Source: Zymomonas sp.
GTDB lineage: Bacteria > Pseudomonadota > Alphaproteobacteria > Sphingomonadales > Sphingomonadaceae
Assembly: GCA_027489105.1 (NCBI GenBank)
Contig: JAIYAJ010000160.1
Location: 1 to 13,594, forward strand
Direction: 5' to 3'
Length of the DNA: 13,594 nt
The notes under the pieces were generated by a model. The model saw only the letters and a list, made by a program, of their open reading frames with translations, was not told where the DNA came from and ran no database searches. The stretch's first letter is position 1. Every line of letters starts with the position of its first letter. Position numbers and translations under genes: made by a program. Below, one piece after another: positions 13,343 through 13,594 of the stretch.

Positions 13343-13594
13343 ATGACGATCAAGTTCGCCGGCCGCGCGAAGCGGCTGGAGGATCTCGACCTCCCGCGCA
13401 TCGGTCATGAGATCGGCGTCGGTGAGGACGAGATCCACGCGGTGATGGAAGTCGAGGCCGCCGGCTCCGGCTTTGATGCCAAGGGGCGCGTCAAGGCGCT
13501 CTACGAGCCGCACATCGCCTGGCGCCTGTCCAAGGGCGAGACGCGCGATCTGCTGGCCAAGGCCGGGCTCGCCTATCCGTCTTGGCGGCGCGAC
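13343..13594 (+). CDS. N-acetylmuramidase endolysin (DUF3380 type), 3' partial
   Basis: This frame is open to the window end (84 codons seen). The visible part matches the N-acetylmuramidase family: IGVGEDEIHAVMEVEAAGSG with F44 next, then KGRVKALYEPHIAWRLS. The VExxGSGF and the LYEPHI stretches are the family's hallmark, with Glu38 as the likely catalytic acid. The enzyme cuts the glycan strand of peptidoglycan to free progeny. No signal peptide is seen, so a holin would be needed to release it, and none lies in this window. GGAG at 13333-13336 is 6 nt before the ATG. The gene follows the secreted CC..DC protein by 24 nt, so the two are likely in one transcript. Confidence 0.8.
   Translation, partial: MTIKFAGRAKRLEDLDLPRIGHEIGVGEDEIHAVMEVEAAGSGFDAKGRVKALYEPHIAWRLSKGETRDLLAKAGLAYPSWRRD

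Noticed and set aside
1..13594. CRISPR array, tRNA, integrase, att site or insertion sequence
   Set aside because: No regularly spaced repeats, cloverleaf, recombinase-like protein or terminal inverted repeats were seen on either strand.

Overview
The window is part of a GC-rich (roughly 60-65% by eye) genome of a contractile-tailed (myovirus-type) bacteriophage or prophage. It starts inside the tail sheath gene and ends inside the endolysin gene. High GC, rhizobial-type codon choice and a small secreted protein of a type I recall from alphaproteobacterial phages point to an alphaproteobacterial host, probably Hyphomicrobiales. No integrase, att site or host gene is visible, so phage and prophage cannot be told apart.

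Layout, left to right. Tail shaft: sheath (DUF3383 type, 5' end cut off) and tube (DUF3277 type). A chaperone block follows: a 59-aa CxxC mini-protein, then tail assembly chaperone G and its -1 frameshifted extension GT. The slippery heptamer T TTT TTC lies at 2580-2586 and the -1 frame is open from there into the next ORF. Two minus-strand genes, each 87 codons plus stop or close to it, flank this block like morons: a coiled-coil protein (1750-2013) and a secreted four-cysteine protein (2846-3109). Then comes a 500-aa tape measure protein.

Baseplate: Dit-like protein, plug, hub (gp27/gp44-like), gp138-like spike, gp25-like wedge and gpJ-like wedge, mostly coupled by 4-nt overlaps or a few bases. 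After gpJ comes a hairpin-containing gap and a 698-aa fibre/tailspike. That protein ends in a TIM-barrel domain resembling spherulin-4/GH135-type glycosidases. It is placed before the DUF2612 wedge protein, where the order gpJ-gpI-fibre would be usual, and its last third uses more A/T-ending codons. A second, shorter fibre with a C1q/TNF-like tip follows, then a 214-aa protein with a Cys-His-Asp arrangement like transglutaminase-like cysteine proteases. A strong intrinsic terminator (12933-12953) closes the tail operon.

The right end starts a lysis-side module: a secreted protein with a CC..DC motif and an N-acetylmuramidase endolysin (cut by the window end).

The most interesting items are the chaperone frameshift, the glycosidase-like fibre tip, the putative transglutaminase-like enzyme and the two antisense accessory genes. 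All family names come from motif recognition by eye, not from database searches.
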